NCBI GenBank assembly: GCA_027486585.1
Contig: JAIXOU010000106.1
Span: forward strand, 62,001 to 126,000
Direction: 5' to 3'
DNA length: 64,000 nt
Source of the DNA: Verrucomicrobiaceae bacterium
Lineage (GTDB): Bacteria; Verrucomicrobiota; Verrucomicrobiia; Verrucomicrobiales; Verrucomicrobiaceae
Of this stretch, positions 1 through 9,145 are shown one piece after another. The position numbers and the translations under genes are program-made. Under the pieces are notes generated by a model. It made no database searches, was not told where the DNA came from, and saw nothing but the letters and a program-made list of their open reading frames with translations. The first letter of the stretch is position 1, and each line of letters begins with the position of its first letter.

Positions 1-30
1 GGGCTTCGGGTCACACCCCGGAGATCTCCC

Positions 31-1932
31 ATGTCAGAACACAAATCGTCAAACAGTTGGTCCCTTGCCTTAGTGGCATTGGGAGTGGTTTTCGGAGACA
101 TCGGCACGAGCCCGCTTTACGCGCTCAAAGAATGCCTCCATCACGCTAAACCTACACCCGGAGATCCGCTTGGCGTGCTAGGGCCGCTCTCGCTGATGTT
201 CTGGTCGCTGATCGTCATGGTCTGCTTCAAGTACCTTGGCTTCATCACTCGCGCGACCAATCAAGGAGAGGGCGGTATGTTTGCGCTGCTCACCCTTTTC
301 CGCTCGGCTAAGCGCAGCTTCAAACCGCAGACCACGGGTGCCATCGTGCTCATTGGTATCTTTGGAGCTTGCCTGCTCTATGGCGACGGCATGATCACAC
401 CTGCCATCTCGGTTCTTTCAGCCGTCGAAGGCCTGGCTCTTCTAGACGCTAAGCTCGGCACCGATCTAGCTCATTACGTGGTGCCTATTTCGGCTTTCAT
501 CATTCTAGGACTGTTCTTGGTTCAACGTCATGGCACAGCCACCATTGGCAAAGCCTTTGGTCCGATCATGGTGCTTTGGTTTCTCACCTTGGCCGTTCTC
601 GGGATAATCAATATTAGCAGCTATCCTGGCGTTTTCTCAGCTCTGTCACCACATCATGGCATCAACTTTCTCATGCATCATGGACATGAGAGCTTCGTGC
701 TCATGGGGCTCGTCCTTTTAGCTGTGACGGGTTGTGAAGCGATGTATGCCGACATTGGGCACTTTGGCCGTCCGCCACTTGTGCGCAGTTGGTATGTGAT
801 CGTGCTTCCCGCATTGATGCTAAACTACCTCGGTCAAGGCGCACTGGTCTTATCTGATGTGAATGCCTCCCTTCAGCCCGGCTATCACCACTTCTTCAGT
901 CTCGTGCCTCAGGTCGCGCTGATTCCTGTGATCTTGCTGGCTACAGCGGCTACGATCATCGCCTCTCAGGCCATGATAACTGGCGTTTATTCACTGACCC
1001 AGCAGGCGGTACAGCTCGGCTATTTGCCCCGTCTCAAAATCATCCACACCAATCCAGATGTGCGCGGTCAAATCTACATGCCGCAGGTTAATTACCTGCT
1101 CATGGTCTGCTGCTTAGCTCTGGTCTTCCATTTCAAATCTTCTACCAATCTCGCTGCCGCCTACGGCCTCTCAGTTGCCTTAGACATGACCTTTACCAGC
1201 CTGCTCTTCTTCCTGGTCGCACGAGAAGTCTGGCAATGGCCTCTTTGGAAAGCAGGCATCCCTGTCATCATCTTCCTGATCCCAGAAATTGGCTACGTGT
1301 CTGGCAGCCTGCTGAAATTCATGGCAGGAGCTTGGTTCCCCCTCGTCATTGGTCTGACGATCTGGATCATCATGAAAACCTGGACCGACGGTCGTGCCAT
1401 CCTTTTCCAAGCCATGCAGCGGGGTAGATTACCGGTGCAGTTCCTCGTCGATGAAATCGGCAAAGACCGCATCATCCGTGTCCCTGGAGCCGCCGTCTTT
1501 ATGTCGGCCAGTGCCGATGGGCTTCCATTAGCCCTGCTGCATCATTTAAAGCACAACAAAGCTCTGCATAAGCAAGTGATCCTGCTGACCGTCCGCTTTG
1601 AAGACTCCCCTTATGTCTGTGATGAAACTCGTCATACGGTCGAGCAGCATTGTGATGAATTCTATCGGGTCGTCTTGCGTTACGGTTTTGCCGAGTCTCC
1701 TCAAGTTTTTGACGACCTCGTCCAAGCCATGGAAGAAAAAACCAAGCTCAAAAAGAATGGCATCACTTTCTACCAGAGCCGCGAAGTGCTGCTCACCAAC
1801 GGCCCTGGCAAAATGGCGCTCTGGCGGAAAAAACTCTTTGTCATGCTTTCCCGTCTGTCTCGGCCTGCCACAGGCTACTTCGATCTGCCGCCACGACAGG
1901 TCTGTGAGCTGGGAATTCAATTGGAGGTGTAG
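31..1932 (+). CDS. kup: KUP-family potassium uptake transporter
   Basis: Inner-membrane K+ uptake protein, probably a K+/H+ symporter as known for the KUP/HAK/KT family. The N-terminus carries the family signature GVVFGDIGTSPLY at residues 18-30. About twelve hydrophobic segments follow to roughly residue 450, then a hydrophilic C-terminal cytoplasmic domain. At 633 residues it has the normal family length. The ATG start is supported by a GGAG Shine-Dalgarno at 20-23. It stands alone before a 340-base non-coding stretch. Family assignment is secure; the exact ion coupling is inferred. Confidence 0.95.
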   Translation: MSEHKSSNSWSLALVALGVVFGDIGTSPLYALKECLHHAKPTPGDPLGVLGPLSLMFWSLIVMVCFKYLGFITRATNQGEGGMFALLTLFRSAKRSFKPQTTGAIVLIGIFGACLLYGDGMITPAISVLSAVEGLALLDAKLGTDLAHYVVPISAFIILGLFLVQRHGTATIGKAFGPIMVLWFLTLAVLGIINISSYPGVFSALSPHHGINFLMHHGHESFVLMGLVLLAVTGCEAMYADIGHFGRPPLVRSWYVIVLPALMLNYLGQGALVLSDVNASLQPGYHHFFSLVPQVALIPVILLATAATIIASQAMITGVYSLTQQAVQLGYLPRLKIIHTNPDVRGQIYMPQVNYLLMVCCLALVFHFKSSTNLAAAYGLSVALDMTFTSLLFFLVAREVWQWPLWKAGIPVIIFLIPEIGYVSGSLLKFMAGAWFPLVIGLTIWIIMKTWTDGRAILFQAMQRGRLPVQFLVDEIGKDRIIRVPGAAVFMSASADGLPLALLHHLKHNKALHKQVILLTVRFEDSPYVCDETRHTVEQHCDEFYRVVLRYGFAESPQVFDDLVQAMEEKTKLKKNGITFYQSREVLLTNGPGKMALWRKKLFVMLSRLSRPATGYFDLPPRQVCELGIQLEV

Positions 1933-2272
1933 TCCTCAAAATAGCTAGAAATGGCCTAAAGTGGGTTAAAAGCAGGTCGAAAGTCTGAAAATAGTCATAT
2001 TTCCAGAATATTAACCTTTCCAAATTAAATGAATGACTCTATTTTCCGTAATAAATAGAATCCGCATGACCATCGTCCTCGGCGATGAGCAGCTACGTGA
2101 GCAAGGTCCTAAGACTGAACTCTCCGCGGACTGCAACATCGCTGGAGCGGTGGCAGCCAGCGCTGCCTGACCGAGGGCGGCAGCTACTCAAGAAGAGCTC
2201 TCACACCACAGGCTGCTTGCCATTCCTGCAAAAGCGCCCATTTTGTCCGCCCTCTTTTAACCCGACTGACTT
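1933..2272. other. Intergenic region with nested inverted repeats upstream of aroG
   Basis: This stretch holds no recognised gene. The left part (1933-2060) is AT-rich and could carry a promoter, but I see no convincing -35/-10 pair. The right part is GC-rich. CCTCGG at 2077-2082 can pair with CCGAGG at 2171-2176, and inside that GGCAGC (2152-2157) pairs with GCTGCC (2162-2167) across a four-base loop. A 34-codon ORF runs from ATG 2066 through the same region and ends at about 2170. A structured leader of the downstream aroG mRNA is possible, but it matches no riboswitch class I recognise. Confidence 0.35.
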
Positions 2273-3334
2273 GTGAGCCAATCCCACCCTACTGACGATC
2301 TCCGCGTGGCCGAGATCCTGCCGCTGATTCAGCCGGCCCTTCTCATGCATGATCTCCCTCTCAATGAGACAGGGGCCGCATTCATCGAGTCTTCACGAAA
2401 ACAAGCAGAGGCTATCCTCAATCGGAAAGATGATCGGCTCCTCGTCGTCGCAGGACCCTGCTCAATCCACGATCACAAGTCTGCATTAGAATACGCGCAG
2501 CTCATCCAGGCTGCCCGTGAAAAGCACGCCAAGGATTTGGAGATCGTCATGCGTGTCTATTTTGAAAAGCCACGCACCACGGTCGGCTGGAAGGGATTCA
2601 TCAATGACCCGCACCTCAATGAGAGCTACGACATCAATGCTGGGCTGCGTGAAGCACGCGCATTGCTGATCGAGCTTACACGCATGGGCATCCCATCTGG
2701 GACCGAGTTTCTGGATGTCATTACTCCGCAATACATTGCTGACGTCGTTTCTTGGGGAGCCATCGGTGCGCGCACCACGGAAAGCCAAGTCCACCGCCAG
2801 CTCTCCTCCGGGCTTTCCATGCCAGTCGGCTTCAAAAACGGCACCGATGGCGGCATCCAAGTAGCTCTAGACGCTATTCAGGCCGCTGCAGGTCAGCACT
2901 GCTTCCTTTCCGTCACCAAAGACGGCGTCGCCGCCATTGTCAAAACACGCGGCAATGAAGCCTGCCACGTCATCCTGCGCGGGGGCAAGGCTGGCACCAA
3001 CTTTGATGCAGCCTCCATCGACACCGTCGTCGGCCAGCTAACCGCTCGCGGCCTACCTGCAAGTGTGATGGTGGATTGCAGCCACGGCAACAGCCTCAAA
3101 GACTACCGGAAACAGCCCCTCGTCACCGAGTCCCTAGCCGATCAAATCAGTCACGGCAGCAAATCTATCACCGGCGTCATGATCGAAAGTCATCTCGTCG
3201 AAGGCCGCCAAGACGCCAAACCTGGGCAACCACTTACCTATGGCCAGAGCATCACCGATGCCTGCGTGAACTGGGCTACCACCGAGACCATGCTGAACGA
3301 CCTCGCCGCCGCCGTCCGTGCACGCCGCGGCTAA
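2273..3334 (+). CDS. aroG: 3-deoxy-D-arabino-heptulosonate-7-phosphate (DAHP) synthase, class I
   Basis: Condenses phosphoenolpyruvate and erythrose 4-phosphate, the first step of the shikimate pathway to aromatic amino acids, in the cytoplasm. The class I (AroF/G/H) signatures are present: GPCSIHD at 61-67, the ARTTESQVHR substrate-binding stretch, and PVGFKNGTDG just after it. The 353-residue length fits the E. coli-type enzymes. The start is GTG; no upstream in-frame ATG exists after the preceding stop. The heptose kinase follows after 17 bases. Which aromatic amino acid inhibits it cannot be read from the sequence, so the paralogue letter is nominal. Confidence 0.93.
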   Translation: MSQSHPTDDLRVAEILPLIQPALLMHDLPLNETGAAFIESSRKQAEAILNRKDDRLLVVAGPCSIHDHKSALEYAQLIQAAREKHAKDLEIVMRVYFEKPRTTVGWKGFINDPHLNESYDINAGLREARALLIELTRMGIPSGTEFLDVITPQYIADVVSWGAIGARTTESQVHRQLSSGLSMPVGFKNGTDGGIQVALDAIQAAAGQHCFLSVTKDGVAAIVKTRGNEACHVILRGGKAGTNFDAASIDTVVGQLTARGLPASVMVDCSHGNSLKDYRKQPLVTESLADQISHGSKSITGVMIESHLVEGRQDAKPGQPLTYGQSITDACVNWATTETMLNDLAAAVRARRG

Positions 3335-3351
3335 ATTTCCCACTCAAACGC

Positions 3352-4353
3352 ATGCTCACCGCCACCACTGCCCGCGAGGCTATTCAGCGCATGGCCAAAA
3401 GCCGTGTGCTCGTCATTGGTGATGTGATGCTGGATCATTTTATCTGGGGAGCCGTGCGACGCATCTCGCCAGAAGCCCCCGTCCCGATTGTCGAGGTAAC
3501 AAAGGAAACCACCTTCCCTGGTGGAGCTGCGAACGTCGCCCGCAATCTCTCCGCCTTCACGCCGCATGCCTTTCTCATGGGCCGAGTCGGTAAAGACAGC
3601 GCTGCAGGTGAACTCAAACGCCTGCTGAACGATGAAGGTGTGAATACGGACCCGATGCTCGAAAGCGATACCCTGCCGACGATCGCTAAAACACGCATCA
3701 TCGCACGCCAGCAGCACGTCGTTCGTGTGGATCGGGAAACCATTGAAAAGCTATCACCCGAAGAACTCGCCCTCATCTCAGAGCGACTCCAGGTCATGCT
3801 GCCAGAGCTAGATGGCGTGATCATCGAAGACTACGGCAAAGGTTTTGTGACCCAAGCCTTTGCTGACCAAGTGCTTGGCCTATGCAAAGCCGCGGGGAAG
3901 CTCGTTACCGTCGATCCATCACCGCGCAATCCATTGAGTTGGCATGGGGCATCCTTGGTTAAACCTAATCGACTCGAAGCCTTCGCCGCCGCAGGCATTC
4001 AAGATCACCGCAGCCCCGGCCCACCGTTGGAGGATAAGCGTCTTCTCGAAGTTGGCGAGCAACTCCTGGATCAATGGGCCGTCGGTAAAGTGCTGGTCAC
4101 ACTGGGTGAGCAGGGCATGATTCTCTTTCAGCGTGACGTCGCTCCTCATCACATCCCGACTCGTGCCCGTGAAGTGTATGATGTCTCCGGCGCAGGCGAT
4201 ACCGCCATCGCCTTCCTCACCCTCGCTCTCACCGCCGGCCTAAGCGCCGAAGACGCCGCCGACCTCGCCAATCACGCCAGCGGCATCGTCGTTGGAAAGC
4301 TCGGCACCGCACGAGTGATGAAGGACGAATTACTTCAGGCTTTTGAAGATTAA
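3352..4353 (+). CDS. hldE: D-glycero-beta-D-manno-heptose-7-phosphate kinase (HldE kinase domain / RfaE1)
   Basis: PfkB/ribokinase-fold kinase that phosphorylates heptose 7-phosphate at C1 on the route to ADP-heptose for the LPS core. Visible motifs are VLVIGDVMLD near residue 19, GGAANVARN near 57 and the catalytic-base motif DVSGAGDT near residue 280. At 333 residues only the kinase half of E. coli HldE is present, so the nucleotidyltransferase must be encoded outside this window. I chose ATG 3352 because the longer open frame overlaps aroG and its extra residues are nonsense-like. The isomerase gmhA of the same pathway lies 3.2 kb downstream. Confidence 0.9.
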   Translation: MLTATTAREAIQRMAKSRVLVIGDVMLDHFIWGAVRRISPEAPVPIVEVTKETTFPGGAANVARNLSAFTPHAFLMGRVGKDSAAGELKRLLNDEGVNTDPMLESDTLPTIAKTRIIARQQHVVRVDRETIEKLSPEELALISERLQVMLPELDGVIIEDYGKGFVTQAFADQVLGLCKAAGKLVTVDPSPRNPLSWHGASLVKPNRLEAFAAAGIQDHRSPGPPLEDKRLLEVGEQLLDQWAVGKVLVTLGEQGMILFQRDVAPHHIPTRAREVYDVSGAGDTAIAFLTLALTAGLSAEDAADLANHASGIVVGKLGTARVMKDELLQAFED

Positions 4354-4365
4354 GCCAAATCTTGG

Positions 4366-5148
4366 ATGAATCCCATCCCTATTACCGCCATCGTTGTCAG
4401 TTGCGACGAAGGACATCTATTGAAGAAATGCCTAAATTCGCTGACCTTTTGTGACGAAATTATTGTCGTCGATATGGACTGCACTGACCAAACGGTATCA
4501 ATAGCAGCACAATTTAAAGCTCGAGTCTTCAAACATCAGCGTGTGCCATTCGTTGAAGCAGCTCAGAAATGGATGAGCACTCTTGCAAGTCACGATTGGA
4601 TCATAAACATTGATCCCGATGAAGTCTTCGATCCTAAGTTGGCGTCAGCGCTTGTAACCATTGTCAATGAATTGCCAGAAGATGTGGCAGTGATCGAATT
4701 CCCCATCCAGTTCTACCTCGGAAACCATGCCTTACGGGGAACATACTGGGGTGGTAAAAAATGGAAGCCAGGCTCTTTCTTTCATCGTCAACGAGTCACC
4801 CTCGGAGCTGTCGTTCATCGAAGGGCTGAACCAAACCTTGGCCTCCGCATCCATCGAATACCGTGGCAGGATGACCAAGTTTTGCATCATTATTGGATGC
4901 TCAATTATGCCCAGCTCATCGAAAAACATCTTCGATACATCCAGGCAGAAGGGCTCAAACACCAAGCAGCAGGACAGACTTTTTCTTGGCTTACCCTATC
5001 TTATGAAACTGCCCACGCCTTTGCTTGGTCATTGATCAAAAAGTCTGCCTGGAAAGATGGTCTTACAGGCATTGGTCTCAGTATTTTTTACGCTTGGTAT
5101 GTGGCTTCCGGCTGGTTAGCTCTGCGTAGTTTAAACAAGAAAGCATGA
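4366..5148 (+). CDS. Family 2 glycosyltransferase, WaaE/KdtX-like
   Basis: GT-A fold glycosyltransferase acting at the cytoplasmic face of the inner membrane in LPS or polysaccharide assembly. The N-terminus has the short-chain GT2 pattern: ITAIVVSCDEGHLLKKCL, then IIVVDMDCTDQT, then the metal-binding segment DWIINIDPDE. The 260-residue length and this motif layout resemble LPS-core beta-1,4-glucosyltransferases of the WaaE/KdtX type. The stop overlaps the next start by four bases (ATGA), indicating translational coupling. The donor and acceptor sugars cannot be determined from sequence. Confidence 0.85.
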   Translation: MNPIPITAIVVSCDEGHLLKKCLNSLTFCDEIIVVDMDCTDQTVSIAAQFKARVFKHQRVPFVEAAQKWMSTLASHDWIINIDPDEVFDPKLASALVTIVNELPEDVAVIEFPIQFYLGNHALRGTYWGGKKWKPGSFFHRQRVTLGAVVHRRAEPNLGLRIHRIPWQDDQVLHHYWMLNYAQLIEKHLRYIQAEGLKHQAAGQTFSWLTLSYETAHAFAWSLIKKSAWKDGLTGIGLSIFYAWYVASGWLALRSLNKKA

Positions 5149-6233
5149 TTCCCACGCGACGGATTTCAGGACTCGATGGCATGCGTGCCATCGCCATTCT
5201 TTGTGTGCTTTTATCACACTCTGAAGTATCCGGAAATGTGCCACATCATTGGCTCATTGATCAACTAAGACGGGTTTTCTCTGGCACGTTAGGCGTTCAG
5301 ATTTTCTTCACTATTAGTGGTTTTATCATTACACTATTGCTGTGTAAAGAGCAGGCATCTTATGGCCATATCTCACTACGCCGTTTTTGGCTTCGCCGCA
5401 GTCTGCGCATTCTACCGCCTGCTTCAGCGTATCTACTTTTTCTGCATTTTGTAGGTCAGCAAAATCAGGCGCTTGTGCCTTCTGAAACGCAGTGGGGGTC
5501 ACTGCTTTTTTATCGTAACATGATGCCTTTTGACCCATGGTTCACCACGCAGCAAGGTTTCACGGGGCATTATTGGTCACTGGCTGTCGAAGAACAATTT
5601 TATCTCATATGGCCACTGTTAGTAGCATTTCTAGCGGTGAAGCAGCTGCGACGTTTATCTTTGGTAGGCATCGTAATAAGTGTCGTATTCAGAATTGCCA
5701 TTCCATGGTTGCCCGATGGCAGCCTTCGTTGGTTACCGATGAATCTAGACGGGTTCATGGCTGGGGCACTATTAGCATTGAATATAAGCAGTGGCCACAC
5801 AGCACCGTGGCTTCGGATATGGCACAAGCGCACCCTGTTGCTTTTTTGCGCATTGCTTCTAACCAGGCTGTCAGGATCCTCAATTGGCGATTGGTTTACT
5901 TTTATTCAGCCGCTAGCAGTGGCTGCCGCAACGTCAGCCTACATCGCTGGATTAGCCATGGATTGCAAAGGCTCCGAGCTGAGGCTTTTGAATTGGACTC
6001 CTCTGGTGGGTCTAGGTCTCATTTCATACAGTGTCTATCTGTGGCAGCAAGTTTTGCTGGCACCCGAGTTCCAATGGCTCAGCGGTCATGCCCCGTGGCT
6101 TTGTTTGTTTCCACAAAACATCTTGATGTGCATCATCTGTGGCAGCGTCAGTTATTGGGGTATCGAACAGCCCTGTAACAAAATCAAGGAGTGGCTTACA
6201 GCTATCCCTCCAGCCCCGAAGCACGATGATTGA
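5145..6233 (+). CDS. Acyltransferase 3 family membrane protein (OafA/YrhL-like)
   Basis: Polytopic inner-membrane O-acyltransferase, probably adding acetyl groups to a polysaccharide or LPS sugar. The N-terminal family motif GLDGMRAIAILCVLLSH carries the conserved histidine, and about ten hydrophobic segments follow over 362 residues. WSLAVEEQFYLIWPLL near residue 145 is the second characteristic family block. It is translationally coupled to the preceding glycosyltransferase by a four-base overlap. A second member of the family lies at 14649 in the same locus, so the polymer may be modified at two positions. Confidence 0.88.
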   Translation: MIPTRRISGLDGMRAIAILCVLLSHSEVSGNVPHHWLIDQLRRVFSGTLGVQIFFTISGFIITLLLCKEQASYGHISLRRFWLRRSLRILPPASAYLLFLHFVGQQNQALVPSETQWGSLLFYRNMMPFDPWFTTQQGFTGHYWSLAVEEQFYLIWPLLVAFLAVKQLRRLSLVGIVISVVFRIAIPWLPDGSLRWLPMNLDGFMAGALLALNISSGHTAPWLRIWHKRTLLLFCALLLTRLSGSSIGDWFTFIQPLAVAAATSAYIAGLAMDCKGSELRLLNWTPLVGLGLISYSVYLWQQVLLAPEFQWLSGHAPWLCLFPQNILMCIICGSVSYWGIEQPCNKIKEWLTAIPPAPKHDD

Positions 6234-7533
6234 GAGTGCTCAAAGGGTAAGGAACATTATTTCCAACCTGAGTTGGCAGGCAGGGGCTAAGGTGATCAAT
6301 TTAGCCATGAGTGTCTTGGCTGGTGGCTTAGTTGCACGCCACTTGCATCATGATCTCAGCGAATACCGCACTGCGCAATTTTACGTTAGTTTAGTCACGC
6401 CTTTGACCGTCATTATCAGTAATAATGTGATCATGCGGCGTCTGGTAGCACGGGAGTCCGAAGGTCTTATTCTAGGAACCGCTATGTGGATGATAGCACT
6501 CAGCGGTTTATTGTTTTTTTCCGTTGTGGCAGCGGGATCACTTTTATGGTCAGAAAATCGTAGCCAACAGCTGCTCTTCATCGTCGCAGCTCTTAGCCTC
6601 TTGGTTTGGTGGCCCATTCCCTTTGGTCACGCATTAGAGGCTCACTTACATGGCCGAGAAAGTGCCCTTTCTGCTTCCTTGGGCTCTTTGGCCATGCGTT
6701 CATGGGAGATACTCTGTGCCGTTCAAGGTCTTAGCATCATCTGGTTATGTGGCTCTGTGCCTATAGGAACAGCAATTACAATGGTGTTTTTAGCTATCTT
6801 TTACTTTCGTTTACGACAGGAACACCTGGCTCACTGGCGCTGGGACAGCACGACCGCATGGCAGTTATTAAAAGAATCATCGCCGCTTATTCTAGGCGGA
6901 CTGGCCTCGGGTGCCTTATTCCGAATTAACATCGTGCTGTTACGCGAGTGGGCTGGCAATGCAGAAGCTAGCTATTACAGCGCCGCGCTTGAACTACCAC
7001 TCAGCATGCAAATGATTGCCGGAGTTTTGCTCACTGTTTTCTTCCCTGGACTGACCCACTTACTCACGCATGAACCCCTCCGCGCCTGGAACAGGCTAGA
7101 TCAGTTCACGCGTTTAGGAGCGGCACTTGGTCTGCTCTCAGCCCTGGGGTTATGTCTCGGTGCGCCACTATGGACGAACTGGATTTATGGACCTGATTTC
7201 AAACCCACCGCCCAAGTTTTAGCCGTGACTGCGTGGATTTTGCCTGCCATGTTTATGGCTCAGGCACGTGGTGCTTGGCTCTTGCATACCCAACGCACTA
7301 GTATTGAGCTGTATTATATTTTGGGTGGTGTTCTGTTAGACGTGGTTTTAGCTTGGTTATGGGTGCCTTCCATGGGCGCTGTCGGTGCAGCTTGGGCTTT
7401 GGTCGCTGCTTATGCTTTCACTTGGGTTATTTCCTCCCTTATTCATACCCACACACGCCGTATCGGCATCCTTCAGCTGCGTGCAAGTATTTGGCCGTTT
7501 CCTACTTGGCAGGAATTCAATCTCAAACGATAG
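6226..7533 (+). CDS. Polysaccharide flippase (Wzx-like, MATE/MOP superfamily)
   Basis: Likely moves lipid-linked sugar units across the inner membrane. The 435-residue protein has about twelve to fourteen hydrophobic segments with the loose sequence typical of Wzx/polysaccharide biosynthesis exporters. It begins with a short amphipathic stretch and the segment ISNLSWQAGAKVINLAMSVL. ATG 6226 was chosen over an upstream ATG at 6139 because the upstream residues are hydrophilic and lie entirely inside the acyltransferase gene. The start overlaps that gene by eight bases. Substrate specificity is not predictable. Confidence 0.8.
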   Translation: MIESAQRVRNIISNLSWQAGAKVINLAMSVLAGGLVARHLHHDLSEYRTAQFYVSLVTPLTVIISNNVIMRRLVARESEGLILGTAMWMIALSGLLFFSVVAAGSLLWSENRSQQLLFIVAALSLLVWWPIPFGHALEAHLHGRESALSASLGSLAMRSWEILCAVQGLSIIWLCGSVPIGTAITMVFLAIFYFRLRQEHLAHWRWDSTTAWQLLKESSPLILGGLASGALFRINIVLLREWAGNAEASYYSAALELPLSMQMIAGVLLTVFFPGLTHLLTHEPLRAWNRLDQFTRLGAALGLLSALGLCLGAPLWTNWIYGPDFKPTAQVLAVTAWILPAMFMAQARGAWLLHTQRTSIELYYILGGVLLDVVLAWLWVPSMGAVGAAWALVAAYAFTWVISSLIHTHTRRIGILQLRASIWPFPTWQEFNLKR

Positions 7534-7564
7534 CCACTTTATCTTCGTCTATACTTCAACTCTT

Positions 7565-8158
7565 ATGGCCACTCCCGATTCCGCATCCCTCTCTTCGCTA
7601 GCCCTCCGTGAAGTTGAAGATCATCAACGCGTATTAGAAAATTTCCATGGCTGCATCCCCCGCATCACTGAGATCGCCCAAGCCGTCATTGCTGCACTCG
7701 AAGAGGATCATAAAATCATCTTTTTTGGCAACGGCGGCAGCGCTGCAGATGCTCAGCATCTTGCGGCAGAGTTATCTGTTCGATATCGTCTGAACAGAGT
7801 CGCATTGCCGGGCTTAGCACTCTCAACAGACACTTCAGTCCTGACGGCTTGTGGGAATGATTTTGGATTTGAAACGATTTACTCTAGGCAAGTCGAAGCA
7901 CTGGCTCGGCAAGGTGACGTAGTCATCGGCATCACCACTTCAGGAAATAGTGCCAATGTTTTGCTGGGCCTTAAAAAAGCACGTGAGCAAGGTTGCGTCA
8001 CCGTCGCATTTACTGGCGGCACAGGTGGCCAAGTTATTGGCATGGTGGACTATAGTCTGGTGATTCCTAGTGATGTAACCGCACGCATCCAGGAATGCCA
8101 CATTTTAGCGGGGCATATCCTGTGTGAAATGATCGACGTGCATTGGCAGGGAATGTGA
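7565..8158 (+). CDS. gmhA: Phosphoheptose isomerase
   Basis: Converts sedoheptulose 7-phosphate into D-glycero-D-manno-heptose 7-phosphate, the first step towards ADP-heptose for the LPS core. It is a single SIS-domain protein of 197 residues, the usual GmhA length. Motifs seen: FFGNGGSAADAQHLAAELS, STDTSVLTACGNDFGFE and GITTSGNSANV, which form the sugar-phosphate and metal sites of GmhA. The ATG at 7565 is preferred to an upstream in-frame start at 7385 that lies inside the flippase gene. Its product feeds the heptose kinase encoded at 3352. Confidence 0.92.
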   Translation: MATPDSASLSSLALREVEDHQRVLENFHGCIPRITEIAQAVIAALEEDHKIIFFGNGGSAADAQHLAAELSVRYRLNRVALPGLALSTDTSVLTACGNDFGFETIYSRQVEALARQGDVVIGITTSGNSANVLLGLKKAREQGCVTVAFTGGTGGQVIGMVDYSLVIPSDVTARIQECHILAGHILCEMIDVHWQGM

Positions 8159-8199
8159 TTTTCCAATTTCCTGGATTGTATCAGTCAGTAGCACACTAG

Positions 8200-9126
8200 A
8201 TGAAAGTTTCCATCATCATACCGGCGCATAATCGACGCAGCATCACTCTTGATTGTTTGCAGCGATTAAAACAGCAGGGAGTGCTCTCGTGGGCCAATGT
8301 CATTTTAGTCGACGACGGCAGCACTGATGGCACCAGTGAAGCTGTGCGCGCCGGGTTCCCAGAAACCACCCTTCTATCGGGAGATGGTCATCTTTGGTGG
8401 GGCGGGGCCATGCAACTAGGCATTTGGAGAGCCTATTTTGATGGCGCAGATTATGTCATCTGGCTTAACGACGACTGTCACACCCGCAGTCACTCGCTCA
8501 GTTCCTTACTTCAAGTGAGCCAGGCAAAGCATGCGATTACGGTGGCACCCTGCATCCTTCGTGAAACAGGCACTTTACATTATGGTGGCCTACGTCAGAC
8601 CAAAGACGGTGTGGAAGTCATCCCTTGCCGACAGAATGAGGTGATCCCCTGTGACACCATATGTGGAAATTGTGTCTGCGTGCCACGAGAAGTTATCGAA
8701 CGCATTGGCGCTTTGGATATCTCAGCCTTTCCTCACTTTGCTGGCGACGCAGACTACGGATTCAGAGCCCGTGATGCAGGTTTCCCACTTTTCATTGTCG
8801 GAGATGCTGTTTGTGACAGCTCCTACGGGAGTGCCAAAAACCGCCAATCATGGCTATTGGGAGATATGTCATTAGGCCAACTCTGGGCACTGTGTTTTCA
8901 CCCGATGAATGGGACATTGGCGCGACCAGGCTTCATTTTTAAAGTTCGGCACTGGGGTTTCTATGGCTACATGCAGTATGCAAAGGCTTTTATAAAATTG
9001 ATCATGGTCTCCTTGCTGCGCCTTATCTTCCCGCGTCCACTGAGATTGTTTTTGTTTAGTCGTAACCATACGACTTATCAACACATCCAAGCGGTAAAGC
9101 AGTGGGAGACCACTGAGTCAGTTTAG
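8200..9126 (+). CDS. Family 2 glycosyltransferase (rhamnosyltransferase-like)
   Basis: GT-A fold glycosyltransferase of 308 residues. The N-terminus shows KVSIIIPAHNRRSITLDCL, the nucleotide-binding segment VILVDDGSTDGT and a WLNDDC segment in place of the usual DxD metal motif. The C-terminal third includes a short hydrophobic stretch near residues 260-285 that may anchor it to the membrane. Layout resembles O-antigen rhamnosyl- or galactofuranosyltransferases, but substrate is unknown. It sits between gmhA and the ligase/polymerase-like gene in the same transcription unit. Confidence 0.83.
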   Translation: MKVSIIIPAHNRRSITLDCLQRLKQQGVLSWANVILVDDGSTDGTSEAVRAGFPETTLLSGDGHLWWGGAMQLGIWRAYFDGADYVIWLNDDCHTRSHSLSSLLQVSQAKHAITVAPCILRETGTLHYGGLRQTKDGVEVIPCRQNEVIPCDTICGNCVCVPREVIERIGALDISAFPHFAGDADYGFRARDAGFPLFIVGDAVCDSSYGSAKNRQSWLLGDMSLGQLWALCFHPMNGTLARPGFIFKVRHWGFYGYMQYAKAFIKLIMVSLLRLIFPRPLRLFLFSRNHTTYQHIQAVKQWETTESV

Positions 9127-9145
9127 TAGCCACCCTCCGTCAGTC

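Noticed and set aside
2085-2276. 63-codon open frame in the aroG leader
   Set aside because: No Shine-Dalgarno, odd composition (Arg, Ser, Pro, Leu) and overlap with the aroG start. The structured-leader reading fits equally well.
3076-3351. N-terminal extension of the heptose kinase from 3076
   Set aside because: It would overlap aroG by more than 250 bases and encodes Arg/Gln-rich residues unlike any PfkB kinase. ATG 3352 gives the normal N-terminus.
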